From: Lethocerus indicus
Taxonomy: Eukaryota > Arthropoda > Insecta > Hemiptera > Belostomatidae
Assembly (NCBI GenBank): GCA_019843655.1
Contig: JACDQD010000003.1
Coordinates: 2,110,925-2,174,924, forward strand
Direction: 5' to 3'
Length of the DNA stretch: 64,000 nucleotides
The position numbers were made by a program, and so were the translations under genes. Under the pieces are notes generated by a model. It did no database searches and was not told where the DNA came from. It worked only from the letters and a program-made list of their open reading frames with translations. Shown piece after piece: positions 42,921 to 55,980 of the stretch; position 1 is the first letter of the stretch; the number at the start of each line of letters is the position of its first letter.

Positions 42921-43230
42921 CGGGGCCGACACCGCCGATGACGTTTTAAAGGTAATTAAAACGGTCCCAGTAAAATTATGAATGTCCGGCGCGCCGGCGG
43001 ACAACGGGTCGCGCATTCCCCGCACCCGAGTGAGTGCAACAACGAAATTAACAATGGAGGCCACGCTCGTATTTAAAAGGAGGGGGAGGGGGTTGCAATA
43101 ACGGCGGTGGCATAGATCATGGGGGGGCAGGCGCACGCCCGCCTCGCTAATTGTTATTTACAAGTATAATTGGTGGCCGGGGTGACCCCCCCGAGTTTTG
43201 TACTCATTAGCGTGTGGGCTACGTGACGAT

Positions 43231-43283
43231 AGGACGAGGCGGAGCAGGAGGAGGGAGGAGGTGGAAGAGGAGGAGGAGGAGGA
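43231..43283. repeat. (GGA)n imperfect trinucleotide repeat
   Basis: GGA/GAG units with GGC, GTG and GAA variants; it accounts for the poly-Glu and Ser/Pro-rich open frames over it. Confidence 0.9.
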
Positions 43284-45889
43284 CATGCACCCGACACAGC
43301 TATCAATCCGACCGATGATACCAATAATGGCGTACACGGACCACCAACCCCTCCCCCCACCCCCCCGATCATTCGCCTCTCTCTCGTCCCACGCTCACTC
43401 ATTATTAAACGCGGGGGTAGGCGGGCGGGGGGGAGGGCATAACTGCAACGCGAATTTGAATCTAACGATTCCTGGGGCCGTGGCCGGCACCAGCGCATAA
43501 AACGCAATAAACTCAGCGGACGTGGCCCAAACGCGGCCCACGCACACCCACGCAACGAGGTGGAAACGACTCGCATAACTACGTCCCCACCCCCCACTAC
43601 GGTTAAACGCTGAATACAAATTGTAATTTGCGTTATTCGTGGACGGTCAAAAATTGGACAGCACCTGTCCCCCATATTGACTAAATGGACGACATGCAAG
43701 AAGAATAGGAATATTCGATAGAGTTGAGTAGTTCACTCTAGGGACATCGGATCACGACTATTAGTTACGACCAGATTATTAATTTACACCCGTATTTTAG
43801 AACCTAACTGGGCTTATGGAATTCAGTTCGCAATTCTAATTCGCGATATCTTATAATTCTTTTTAATTTTTCGGTGCGTCCTATTTAATTGACGTGTCCC
43901 TTTTGAAGTAACAGCCCTTACCGACGTTGAATAAGAGATAGGAACGGGATTGGTGGGTTCAAATATAGGCTGTTAATCCGGCGATCGGTGAAGGGGGAGG
44001 GGCGGCGGCGCCTTCGGGACGAGGAGGAGGGCACTTTAATTACGACAGAGGGCTCGATTCCGCCCTCGACCTCCGTCCCGGCGGGCCCTTTTCCAAACTC
44101 TGTTCAAACACCAAAAAATTATTCTCCGTCTTATTATTATCATTATTATTCCCCGGGCAAATTTAATCGGCGGTCTCTCGAAAAAGGGGACGGCGCCTCC
44201 ACCCCGAATTAAGGTTGTTAATCCCCAGGTCGTGATGGTGAGGAATACCACCGCCCCCAAAGAAAAGTATATAAGGAGGACAGGAGACGAGATTGTGCTT
44301 TAATCCGGCTAAGTGTACTACCGGGGGCGGAGCAAACTCCGCCGCCCCTTTCTATCCGTCCGATAGCGAGACACTCCCCCCCCCCGCTCCCCAATGTGTC
44401 TCCCCGGCGGGACAAACTCACTTTTCCCAGTATTTCTTATTGTTCGCCCTCCGTATTATCTGTCCCCGCCCCACTCTCTCACTAAATCCGACTAAACACA
44501 GACCACTCCGGTGGTCAATCGACACGAAAAGGATATACCGTCAAATAGGCCCGGACGTTTCTCCTATAATTAACGCGTTATGAAGTACCCGAGAATTGAA
44601 CCATCGAACCGAAAATATTTTAACCACTCAAACTCGACATCTCGATGTCAAACGCAATACTTCATAACGTAATCAGCGGTGGGCTACTATATTACAGCTG
44701 TGAAAACTATATGGAGAGCACGTGGAGCAATGATATTTTAGCCTTGTTCAGATTTCAAAATATCTATGCTGTCTGTAACTGTGTTTATGGCATCTATACG
44801 TTTGATTATATCTCTCTCCCGCTCGCCCGCTCTCCCTCACCTTTTTATTCCTCGTTCCGCGTCCGGCCCTTCGATATTTCCCCGTCGTCGACTCGCATAC
44901 GCCCCTCCCCCCAACCGCGCTGACGCCGAGGAGGTTTTCGTCTGACAATGGGCTGTGGAAAAGCGCTTTGAGTTATGCCCCCGGGGAGATAGGGACCGGC
45001 CCATCCGCGGATGCTCGGTCCACCTTCATCCGGGAGCGGGCTAGAGTTAAATAGGACAATAGATATATCGGAGGGGCATAGAATGACTGTCTGGTGTCGA
45101 GCTCTACTCGTCTGGCGGTACATTTCGTTGAGTGACAAGCCTCACTACGCTCCGTCTCCTCTTCTCTCTCTCCGCCCGATCGGAGCGATTGTCATCGCCG
45201 CCCGGGGGTTAATGTGCATTCCCCTCGATCGCCCCCTCACAACCCCTCTCCGCCCCCATCCCCACCCGGTTAACCCGATGTGTGATTTACGGCCAGATGT
45301 AAATCGGCATTGCCCCCCCCCCCTCCAGCTCGCCGAACGCTGTCCCGCCGCGCTTTGTTATTGCATAATTGCACATTGGGCAAACCTCGCGGGGGTGGTG
45401 GTGTGGGGGGGCGCCCGACAATACAGGCGGTGACAGGTAAACAACCCTTAAATATCATTCCCCGCCCCTATCTGTTATTATACAAACAGGTCCACGTAGG
45501 TCCGCTCTGCTGTTTGTTCCCGCTTTGTTTATTGCCGCCTCCTCCTCCCATTCACCAGTTCACACCCCCCTTCCCCCCACCTCTGGTCTGCCGTGCATTA
45601 CGAAATACCCGCGAGTAATCTGTTTGTCGGTCCCCACTTTTTTTCCCCGTTTTTATCGACCTATAAATATTTTTCCTGCCTTATTTTTTGGAGGTAATAT
45701 TTGGCTTAATTACGACGTTACTACTGCTCGATCGCTCACGGTCCCGATATTTCACGACCATTATTACGACTACCTAACAATTGTTAATTGAAGCGACGAG
45801 ATACGGGAGAATCGCTGAGTACTTTAAATATATGTAACCGAATATTTGGACTAGAATATACTTGTTGCACAATGTTCGTATCACAACTA

Positions 45890-45890
<1 letters not shown>

Positions 45891-45936
<46 letters not shown>
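45891..45936. repeat. (TA)n microsatellite
   Basis: 46 bp of pure TA. Confidence 0.98.
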
Positions 45937-45937
<1 letters not shown>

Positions 45938-46144
45938 TCCGGTAATGGGATGTTTGGAGGGTAGAAGATAGAAGATAGGGTGAGTGTGATAGGGTTGAGT
46001 GTAGGTGTGTGTTGACTTGTTAGGGGAGGTGACGTGGCCGGGGGTGAACGCCGGGTAGAGAGAGGGAAGTCGGCCGTTGGCAATTTTTCCGCTGTCTTCT
46101 TCTTCATCTCTGAGTGACAGACAAAATGTGAGTGGGCCGGGCAG

Positions 46145-46169
46145 ACAGAGAGAGAGAGAGAGAGAGAGG
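46145..46169. repeat. (AG)n microsatellite
   Basis: An approximately 22-bp AG tract followed by further purines. Confidence 0.93.
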
Positions 46170-47930
46170 GATAGAGTGAGGGTGTGGGTTAGGGGGGTGG
46201 TGGAGGGAGGGTGGCAGTGCACCCGGTTCCCGATTATCTGCCCGACTTGCCTGTCTTGCTATCTGATGCCGCCCAACCCCCACTTCGCTTTTCCTCCAGT
46301 CACAGCCACTTTGAAGCTGAGCCTCGATTTCGTACAGCAGTCGCCGGACTTCCTACCTTAGGATAAGGTAGATTAGTATTAGGTTTGAGGTGAAATTCTC
46401 GGTGCGAGATCATCGCGACGCAAAGGAGAGGTGGAATAAATTCTACACCCGAATGTTTATATATTTTAATTCTTATATTATATAATTGTTGGAAAAATGG
46501 TATCCAAGAAACTAAAGGGAATTATAATTATCTTTATTGTTCCATTGATTTGACGTTTATTCCATCCTACATACCGTGTATGCAGTGTGGAAGTTTGAAA
46601 AGAATATTAATTAGATGGAACAGGGCTCTAAATGTGATTTCAACCCCGGTTCTCCTAGACATCAACCTATTTTTGAATCCCGCGTATATTTTGAAACTGC
46701 CGTTTAGGGCCCGAATTATTATATATTGTCTGGGTTAGGCTCGACAGTTGTTGCGAACGGTGACAGTTGGGAGAATCCGCTACGTGGCCGGCCCCCGCTA
46801 GGTCGGGCCGTAGCCTCTGATAAACGCGTGGAGATTGCATGGGAAAGTGAAGCGCGCGCCAAGTACACGACCTAATAAGTGGGTCGTCGGGGCGCACATG
46901 TTAGCGACAATTAGGCCGATGCATGACGACAGGCATGCCGCTCGACAGTGTACGTGCATTGTCTTACCAGTCGACTTAGAGCCGGCGATAATGCTTCGGC
47001 ACGTCTCGGCGTTCACCTTTATTCGTCGGAAGCGTTTGAAAGTCTTATCTAACAACTGTTATTAACTTTGTTTTATTGTTGATAACGAAATACGTACGGA
47101 ACGCGTTCTGTCAATATGAAATGCTGAGTTAAAGTAATAAAAAAGAATATAACAAAAATCGACGAATATAGCAAACCTACGAAGGAAAATAGAATAGTCA
47201 CAAAACGATCATAAAGCGTGCAGAATCCGTTAAGTCGATGAATTAAATAAATACCCTTAGTAACATTTATAACATTTCTATAATGTTCTTGATTTATATG
47301 ATCGGTATCAACATTTATTTATTAATTTACAATAGATTTATATACTCAGGATAATAACACTTTCTGCCAAGTGCATGTTTATCTTTGACACGATGAAATT
47401 GAGTACTTATCGCAGTTCTAACCTGAACTAACAGAATTTAAATCTAACATTGTGATTACCTTTAGTTGCTACATGGAAATTGTTTAAAATAAATATTTTC
47501 ATATTACATATTAGATTGTAATCCTCGTAAACGACGGTTCTTCCAGTGGCTTATTAAAACTTATTACAGACAAGATAAATAATTTTCGGTCCCGATTTTT
47601 TATTTTACGTTATTGTTAACTGTTTGAGCAATGTGAAGCATTAAAATTATATTCGCGGAACATCAAAGAATCCAATATGCCATCGGACATCGGCAGTGTT
47701 ACCTGGCGAAATCTTAGTGTTGGACACGTTCGATGTAGAAACTTTGTTTTATTGCCGGTTAGTCTTTGAAAAAAAATAGCCGTTTTATGGAACCGAGTGT
47801 AACACGTGTTGCAGGTGACCGTTCCCGTCCCACCTCTCCCCTGTATAGAAAAACTACGTGCGTGAGCCGACGGTAGCTTAATTCCATTTATTTCTCGACT
47901 TAAGGTTGTATACAAACAGTTAGATTTTGT

Positions 47931-47995
47931 GGCGGAGCGGGTTAGCCCGGTAGACACACGTGTTGGGCCGGCACCATGTGTAGACCCGAAACCCC
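47931..47995 (+). mobile_element. tRNA-derived SINE head (relic)
   Basis: TGGCGGAGCGGGTTAGC matches the Pol III A-box consensus TRGCNNAGYNGG at all 12 positions and reads like the D-arm of a tRNA. The expected B-box 30-50 bases on is degenerate (around TGTAGACCCGAAAC). A small hairpin (ACAGTCCG/CGGACTGT) lies downstream at 48202-48227. A SINE relic is more likely than a tRNA gene. Confidence 0.5.
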
Positions 47996-50900
47996 CGTCT
48001 ACCCTCCGCCCTTACCTGCCCCGCGTACAATGGCCGATGGGGGCAGACTCCGGTTGACGGCCGGCTGACACAACACGGCGCGTTAGTCTGTCCAACTCTG
48101 GGAACATATTTGACAGATCCGCGAGTATTATAGGGATCATCCCCGCCTGCTACTCAACAGTTCTCTGGGGCTCAGGACACCGCCAACTGAGACATTGCAT
48201 GACAGTCCGACTTGAAAGCCGGACTGTGAATAACTTGTGTGTACTACGAGTATACGCATATAAAAAATACCGCGATATGTTCATCCATCGGTTTTAATAA
48301 ACTAGTTAGCGTTACGAACTTTGTAAGCGAAAATCTGTAATAAGAAGAAAAATGTTGGGTTAACTACTCTCGACACTAACCCAGCTGCCCGGTTATGATA
48401 TATAAAGTTATATAGAGTTATTCGCGCAATAATTGTATCCGGTTTTACATTTTAATCTTCTTATTTTTAAAACTGCCACATCCTCGAGTATGCGTGTACC
48501 AGTTTCCGCGAAAAATATCAGCTCAGCGGTCTTTTCGGATCTATGCGAGCCTTACTGTATCGCCTACTGATTTTAAGGTTGGGTTAACAGGAAAAGGGGA
48601 TTAATATTTAACCCTTTTTGAGCGGGGCCAACAACAAAGTGTTGGGTCCGGGGCCCAATCGGTGCGCGGGCCCTTCACGCTACGCCGCTCAGCATCACTC
48701 CGACCTATTTCACCCTCCTCCCCTATACCCTCATCGCTTTTTAACATCCCCCCCAAAACTCGGGGTAGATCGGGATTAAATTAAAAATTAACTGTACCTG
48801 CTTGTAGTCGCCCAATCCCCTCCGACTCCCAATACCCGTAACATTTAAATAGTTATTATATTTATATTACCCATCCTTACTCTCACGTGAACTTTATATG
48901 TTGCCTTTTAACATACAACTTCTGAACTGTTAGTGTTCTTAGCGGACTCGACGTCTATAAATTCTTGAATCGTGCAACTTAAATATTAAAAGACTTTAAA
49001 TCTGGGGGCTATCTTGCTCTGTATTACCTTCTTCAAACGAAGTAACAACGGTTTAGGATTATTGGAAGAATATTGTAAATTAAAAAAAGATGAGGACTTG
49101 TCTCGTTTATATTGGCCTATTAATCTGTCGAAGATTTGTAAAAGAACAGCGACGAACGTTGGACAACAGGCTGTTGGGGTGGGGAAATCATGGAAATCAT
49201 ATACCGAGGGATTTGGATTTGTCCTTGTGTAGGACAGTGTGTCGTAACATTTGGATAATATTTGTACGGAAGGGCTTAGCCGGCCTGTCCCCCCACTGGA
49301 CCGGCTTTAGTACGCTTTTGTGAAACGTCCCCGCGATCTGTGTACGCGTTAAGTAGCTTGTAGGTAGAGCCTTTATGTCTTATAAGTCTCGCTAGACTCC
49401 ATGAAATAATGTAATGAAGGAATACAAAATAGTATGTGATATGTTAACAACGGAAGATACTTTAAAATATTCCCGTGTAGTCCTGTCGCCCCACCGATAA
49501 CATATTATGAAACAAGTTCTCTTAAAGTTTGCGGTTATTTTATGCTTGTATTTTATTATTCTTGTGATTATACAGGTCCTGTATTGCTAGAAATATAGTT
49601 TGTTTTGTTTATATATTCCAAAATCCTCTAACGAGTAATTTAAATTTTATAGTATTGCCAGTGTCGTGTCCGTTTAAATTACTAGTTATTGGGAATTGTT
49701 ATTCGGTTGTAGTATAGGGCCTGTGAAACGCTCGCTTACCGGATTTGTAGGCAACAGATGACTGTACAACTCTTACAAACTCATAAAAGGTGTTTTGTCC
49801 CACCGGTCGGAAGTCGTAAAAATTCACCTTTCATTCACATTTGCCGTCTCTTTTGTTCGCGAGTCATTTTGAAAACGTGACGTGACTGTGCGTAGCCCGG
49901 CAGCGCACCCTTACACGGGGTGGGCTCCGTCCGGTTATTCCGGGAACAAGTGTCCGAGATTAAGCCCGGGCGCCCAGCCGTCTGGGCCCGGCCACTTACC
50001 TGCCACACACACCCCCCCCCAAACACGGTACAATAAGCCTACAGGGCTTAATAAGCACGCAGGCTCCCGCCGCATACACAAGACACACGTGTTTTATATT
50101 GGAAGGCGACGTCACATGGCCGACAGTCTCACGTTTCTCACAGACAGCTACAACAAAAGGAATCATAAATATTAGTCGCGGCTTAAAATCTCACATCAGG
50201 CACCGGTGTTTGAACGCAGAACGCGGATCCTGCCGATATCCGGTGATTTATTCTCGGCTCAATACGTATGTTATCAAATAAAAGGAACTTCCTCAGCCCA
50301 GACTTCTCGGAAATTTGAGCTCTGTAAACTGTTCCAGGAGCGGAAAAAAGCGATATATTTATAGACTCCGAGAAAAGAAGTTCATATTAGGGGCAACAAA
50401 TATCTTAATTTTTTGCTAAATCGTATACGATGTCGGTCCGTATTTAATGTTGGCCAGTTGTTCCGTGTGTACGCGGCGTTGTGATTTGTGCCGGCCTAAC
50501 CGGGGTCGACTGAATTGCAGAGTGGATTTAAATTTAGGGGCGGGTAGATGCGATCTAACCGGGCCGGTGGGGGCGGCTTGTTGCCCTCTCGGCCCCCGCC
50601 TCCCGGGGGATGAAGTGATTGTGATGCAAATGGGCGGGGACACCTCAGCAGTGGCGGCCTCTCCTAACCGGATCCGGCTCCCTCCCCGGCATCCTGTTAA
50701 CCTGTCCCACGTGTCCGGGCCACAACTTGTAACTCCTTTACGGAGGACGTCCTCCGCCCCCAAACCCCTTTTGGACCGTCTTAAACCGGAGTTTAGACGA
50801 ATTAATTCCCTTAAATTATAGTTCCCGGTGAATTTAGCGAGAAACTTTTCGTTTTACTCAAACGTCAGTGTCGCTTCTTGTATTTTACTGTTGGGACAAT

Positions 50901-51010
50901 GAAACATTTACCCGAGGCCGAACTATTCTTGAAACATGTATTTAGATTTATTCTACGCCCGTATTAACACGGAATACAGATAGCGTGGGTCGCTATTGTC
51001 ATCAATTTTC

Positions 51011-51047
51011 CCTGTGATAACCGGTTTCGGTTTCTCACCATCACGTG
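51011..51047 (-). ncRNA. Hammerhead-like remnant, copy 4
   Basis: The minus strand reads GTGATGG, then GT-gagaa-AC helix II, then CCGAAACCGGTT. Relative to the CUGANGA...GAA...NUC pattern the core has two substitutions, and the expected cleavage cytosine is T. Probably an inactive relic or a chance match; it gains weight only from the other copies. Confidence 0.25.
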
Positions 51048-51184
51048 TATGCAATATCATTTCAATCCGATACCGTCAGAGGAGGAATATGAAACACAAA
51101 CGTAATATTTGGACGCGCGTCAAATGGAACACATCTTATTATTTTTCATTTGTTGTTCGCCTTATGTTTATAATATTGCAAATA

Positions 51185-51209
51185 ATTCTATTTTGTTTAT
51201 TTCAGGTAA
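51185..51209 (+). promoter_or_regulatory. Candidate recursive (zero-nucleotide exon) splice site 2
   Basis: TTTTGTTTATTTCAG|GTAAGTTC, with the junction at 51205/51206. The pyrimidine tract is shorter than at site 1 but T-rich, and the fused 5' site is perfect GTAAGT. It lies 13,250 bases downstream of site 1 on the same strand, as expected for successive ratchet points in one long intron. Confidence 0.55.
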
Positions 51210-53604
51210 GTTCCAGTGCATGCTTTCTATGAAGTAGAGGAATGGGTAAATATAAATAAAAATTACTACTAGTTTACACTCCAGATTAAGTCCAACTTAT
51301 ATAAACATTAAAATTATTGAATTGAAATAAAAACGCCTTTAATAGGAAAGTCATAAAACATTATATTACGTCGGTTCGAGCGATAAATTGAATTAGCCAT
51401 TCGTATTTATAATAACCATCGGAAGAATCGTATTATACGCGTATGTTCATAGCCGTATTCTTTCCCAAATTGGGAAATATTTTCCATTATCGGGGATATC
51501 GCCCATTATTCAAAATACAATCGATCCTAATAGGTCACGTACTATCTTTTTCGAAGATGTATTTTCCAGGCAATATTAGAAACGTTTTGTTTCTAGAGTT
51601 AGCCAGCCCCCCACTCTTGTAACCAGTCGGTGGTCTTTAACTGCCCGGGATTAATTGTGGCGATTTTCTCACGAAGCTCACCCTGAGGGGAGTACACGCC
51701 CCTCCATATTCTTTATTAGAACAGAATCCGTATACAGATAGAAAGGCGGTAGGTAAGATATAAACACAGAATTGGAGGGTTTCCTGTATTTTGCGACAAG
51801 TCTGGTCTGCCGGTTCTAAACTCGTGTTCGGGGCCGCTCGGAACCTGTCTGAAAGTAAATAAGATGAGCTGCATATAAACTGGGCCGGCTATTCGCCGCA
51901 GACCGGCGTCCCTTCAAACTGCTTCACCCCTACCACCAACCCTTCAGTAGCCCCCCTCCTCCGCTGTATTTTATTATAACTTAAATCAATATCCTAGTTT
52001 ACACGAAATTTACCCCAACCTAGCCTGTTTTCTAAACGATTTATAAACTCGTCCCCCGGTCATCGGTATCGGGGAGGTACGCGCGACGGGTGTCCTAATT
52101 CAATGGGCTGTATCGACTCGACCCGAGGAAGGATATAAGGCCGATTTACAAATTAGCAATTCAAATTATTGAAGCCGTATTTATTATGTCGACTGATATT
52201 TCGAGAGAATGCGATTAAGCTCCGCCAATCCGAAACAAACTTCCGCTAAGTTCGATAATGTCGCGACCGATTTCTTCTTTTCACAGACAGAATACCTAAG
52301 GAGTATGAGTTTTCGCGAGAATTAATATGTAGAAAAAAATGTCTCACCGGAGACCAATAGGTTGAGCGGTTTTTAAACAAAATAAAATTATTTTCCAAGT
52401 CGTCGTATACGTAACATTAAATTAATAAGTTACACTTTCTCAATTTTAAATCTCTATTACGTTTTTAATCGGAGTCCGTTTTATACGAATATTAACAAAA
52501 CTTAGAATTATCCGCAGCCGTAATTGTATGTAATGTGCGTTGTTGATAACAGCCCGGTAGTAACATTTAAACCGCTTAAAGGGTTTCCCCCCCACCATTC
52601 CCTTATTCCAAATTGTGGCCGGAGACTGCAGGAAAGGTGGAACGTCTTCGCGGAAAAGTAATTAAGCCGGAATGGAAGCAAAAGAGAGAGAGGGGGAGGG
52701 GCAGAGGACATTGGTGGAGGAGTAAGCGGGGGAAATTATAAGGAGGAACAATTCAGCTAGAGCACAATGTATAGATATGTAAATGCGGGGAAAGACGGGG
52801 AGGGCCCGCCGTTAAGTAGTTTATAAAGGCCTTAAATGGGCGCCGGGTAGGAGATGCCGGGCGGTAGATAAGGGCGCCGGTGGGGGTGAAATAAATATCT
52901 GGCGGTGGTGGGAGGGAGGGAGGTAGGGGGTGCCAAGGTGTAATGCAGATAAGGACTTCAGTGTAAGCGTCTTAATGCCCGAGGCGGACTCACCCCAGGG
53001 CGCAGATAAACGAGTAGACTCCTCAAGAATTTAATAATCCTGGCCTAGCCGGGGCCAAGCTACGTGAGGTAGTTTGCGCCCCCCGGATATTGCCGCTTTA
53101 TGCAGTTATACGGGAGACATGTATTATATATCATCGGGCTAGGTGGCCCCTCCCTCCGGCGCCCAGTGTCTCTACACGTCCACGTTATAACCGCTCCTCT
53201 TCAACAATTAAAACGGATTAATTTCGCCGCACTATTCGCCCGGCCCCGTTTTCCTATAATTCGCGGCATATCTCGGACGCCCTCCGTTATATAGAACTTT
53301 ATTTCTCTTACGTTCTTTTGAAATCCTCTCAAATAGGTACTGCGGTATGTCTTCCAGTGGCGTAATAAATAGTTCTGTCCATCCGCTACCTCCAGAATTC
53401 TTATTTCACCATGCAGTATGTGTCGCTTTCTGGATCGCCTGTTTGGTTTCTCCCCCTGGCCATCTTTGACTTGTCATCACCGGGCTTTCGTCTCTCGGCA
53501 ATGTAGACGGGTATGGTGTTTTCATTTCAAAGATGTATTCTGGAAACGATTCATTCCCTCGATTGCCATAGTGTTTATTTAGTGCGATTTTTAGTATTTA
53601 TTTT

Positions 53605-53607
<3 letters not shown>
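51210..53607. other. Gene-free stretch
   Basis: Nothing recognisable as coding. AT-rich to about 51.55 kb and over 51.95-52.5 kb. A GC-rich, G-run-bearing segment lies at 52.68-53.2 kb, including GGGA repeats near 52912-52930. Confidence 0.5.

Positions 53608-53657
<50 letters not shown>
53608..53657. repeat. (AT)n microsatellite
   Basis: 50 bp of pure AT. Confidence 0.98.
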
Positions 53658-53659
<2 letters not shown>

Positions 53660-53734
53660 TAGCCCACATTCGCCTTAAATCGGGCTCAGTGTTCGCCCTC
53701 TCTAATCCACCCAGCGTGAATTTCAATAAAATGA

Positions 53735-53737
<3 letters not shown>

Positions 53738-53812
<75 letters not shown>
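53738..53812. repeat. Compound (TC)n(AT)n microsatellite
   Basis: About 33 bp of TC joined directly to about 42 bp of AT, only 80 bp from the preceding AT array. Confidence 0.98.
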
Positions 53813-53817
<5 letters not shown>

Positions 53818-54642
53818 GTTGGGATTTATGCGGACACCGTGGGTGGGTGGTTGCGAGATGGGAGGAGGTCGCGGTGCGGGCACGTTTTGCATAGTTGTGC
53901 CGGTATGGTCGTGTGTGTGGTGGCTTGGTGGTGGTGGTGTTGGTGGACGAGTATCCTCCGTAATTGTCCCGGTTTTGCTGTCGGGGCACGTCCTGGGTGG
54001 CCCCCTAGGTCGTCGCACTTCTCTTCGGCTTTCGGCTCAAATTGAATTTTTGGCCGGAACTAGGACGCGTTAACTCGCCCTCTATTTTGTTTTCCCTCGT
54101 TCGTTTTTTAAGGAGGGATGAAACTCCGCCCCTCGGTAAAATGCATTGTAACGAATTTTTTCGGCCTATTAGCTTCCGAAAGTATACGGCGATCCATTGG
54201 GGGGGGATTTGTGATGTACAATAATACATAAAATCGATAAGAGAAATTGGCAATTTAATGACTCGGTACGATATTATTAGTCACTCTGGACAGTGGCTAA
54301 ATGGAGCTTTCATCTCGTAGTCATAGGGCATTTAACATCCTTCCATTCTGTTGCATGTAAAAAATAAGCGTATAAAACTTAATGGTTTTGGCGTCTGGCC
54401 ATCACGAATATGTTATTGGGGTATATTGAGTGGTAGTAAAGCGGTGAGATTTACGCGTAGATAAATAGGTCAGTTGTATAAAATACGGTGCGTTTTTTTG
54501 GAATATACGAGGTAGGCGTACGGGAAATAAATTTAAACGAAAATACCGTACAACGCGTTACGTGAAAAACTTTAACGAGCTTCGCGGTCACGTCTAGCGT
54601 TACGGTATAGTGCTGATGGGGTATAATGCTGCGAACGGAGGA

Positions 54643-54672
54643 TGCGAAGGAGTCGAAAAGCCGAAACCAGTC
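54643..54672 (+). ncRNA. Hammerhead-like remnant, copy 5
   Basis: AGCCGAAACCAGTC (54659-54672) fits the GAA/helix III/cleavage-site part of the pattern with CC-A-GT in the minimal helix III. The upstream core reads GCGAAGG instead of CTGAAGA, so the copy looks mutated. Confidence 0.3.
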
Positions 54673-55918
54673 TGGAAATCTGGCCAGTTCGGGCTGCATC
54701 GGGTGGAGGGCGAGCGGCCATACGGCTTGCAAAACCACGGCGTCGACCGCTCTGTACTCCTTGTACGCGTAATTTGATCAATTACACAAACCGAAGTGGA
54801 TGGAGGTTGTGGAGCGTTGCCGGTTGTGGCCGGTCAAAATCGTGGCCCTGCTCGCGGCCGGTCACCCATTAGGTCAGTGGGGCCCCTTCCCCCCAAACCT
54901 TGGCCCACGACCCCAATCTCCCCATCATCATCATCAGTCCCAGCCATAATATCATTCTGAATTTCACTTTATATACATACAGCACAATTATTGCACTATA
55001 CATTGTTGGCTATTTACGGAATCATCGCGGTCCGGTGTATAACTGAAGAAAGGAAAATAATACCCATAGAAATTTTGTAACCGACGGAAATATGTACCAG
55101 GCTACTATTACAAATTTTAAAAATACTTTAAACAAACGCTATAATAATACTAATAATAATAACACTATAATGAATAGAATTTTGGTCTGTGTAAACAATA
55201 ATAATTAATTGGCGATATTATACTGTTACGGTCATTGTAATTTATTGTAAAAATCGTTGTCCCTATTAATTTACTAGGATCTTTTTTAATATTCCTATTT
55301 GAACTTAATAAGTGTAAAAGGAAATTATCTTGAATTGTTAACGATTAGTCTGTACTTATTTATAATTAGGCTAATTCGCGTACAATGTCTTTCTTACATT
55401 CTGAAGTAGTATGACTGACCGTTCTGTTGGTTCGCTTGTAAGAAACGAAACTACAGAACAAGAGACAACAATGCACTGGGGACGAAACATCAAACCCTAT
55501 CCGAAATTAGAAATAATGTCTTAGGGACGTGAAGAGATTACGGCCTTAGCGCCCTGGGCGAAACGGCCGGGAAAGCCATTCGGCATAAAGTTCGAAAAAG
55601 CCCGCGCCGTCGGGGTCGACGGCATTTTTCAGTGGTGGGAAAAAAAACCTTTATTGGATTAAGAGACGGGATTTCGCTTGAGGGAGTTTTCTGGGATTGA
55701 ATCGAGTGAGGGGCTAGTAGCGGCTAGGCTGGCTTGGTGGTGCTTTAAAGAGGGATTGTTCCTGGGAAGGGTCAAGGGTCCCCCCTGGGAGTGAGAGGGA
55801 GAGAGAGAGAGAGGGGCACGCCTTTTCCCTGTAGCCCATGCAAATCTCGGCCCACCCAGTCGGCTACATCCGACCCGGGGCCGCCTTTTATTATCCATTC
55901 AACAATGGTCGCCCTCTA

Positions 55919-55944
55919 TCTCCCTCCCTCCCTCCCTCCCTCCT

Positions 55945-55975
<31 letters not shown>

Positions 55976-55980
55976 GTCTC
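55919..55980. repeat. (CCCT)n followed by (TC)n
   Basis: A compound pyrimidine repeat. It ends TCTGTCTCAG|GTGCC, which mimics a splice acceptor, but no exon is evident after it. Confidence 0.93.

Larger units (their letters stand above)
37964..45890. other. Gene-free stretch, possibly intronic on the plus strand
   Basis: No supportable exon. AT-rich to about 38.6 kb and over 39.3-40.4 and 41.2-42.8 kb, with GC-rich islands at 38.7-39.2, 40.6-40.95 and 42.86-43.6 kb. The longest open frame in the window (minus 43154-43699, 181 codons) is proline/arginine-rich and overlaps a GGA repeat; it has no recognisable domain and no convincing start, so it is not called. Adjacent hairpins lie at 41054-41095. 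Confidence 0.5.
45937..51190. other. Gene-free stretch between the two candidate ratchet points
   Basis: No supportable exon. G-rich around 45.95-46.25 kb, then mainly AT-rich with GC-richer segments at 46.7-47.0, 47.9-48.2, 49.85-50.1 and 50.44-50.78 kb. The 124-codon plus-strand frame at 50447-50821 has no recognisable domain. A tRNA-like relic (47938) and a hammerhead-like remnant (51011, minus) are noted separately. Confidence 0.5.

Noticed and set aside
43154..43699. Longest open frame (181 codons, minus strand)
   Set aside because: Low-complexity, Pro/Arg/Ser-rich, overlaps a GGA repeat and a GC island, has opposing open frames, and shows no recognisable domain.
47616..47957. 113-codon minus-strand open frame
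   Set aside because: No domain; its start overlaps the antisense of the tRNA-like A-box.
49985..50005. Minus-strand GCAG|GTAAGTGG resembling a ratchet point
   Set aside because: The upstream minus-strand sequence is G-rich with no pyrimidine tract.
50447..50821. 124-codon plus-strand open frame with several Cys
   Set aside because: No consistent Cys spacing of a known domain; lies in a GC-rich island with a 115-codon frame on the other strand.
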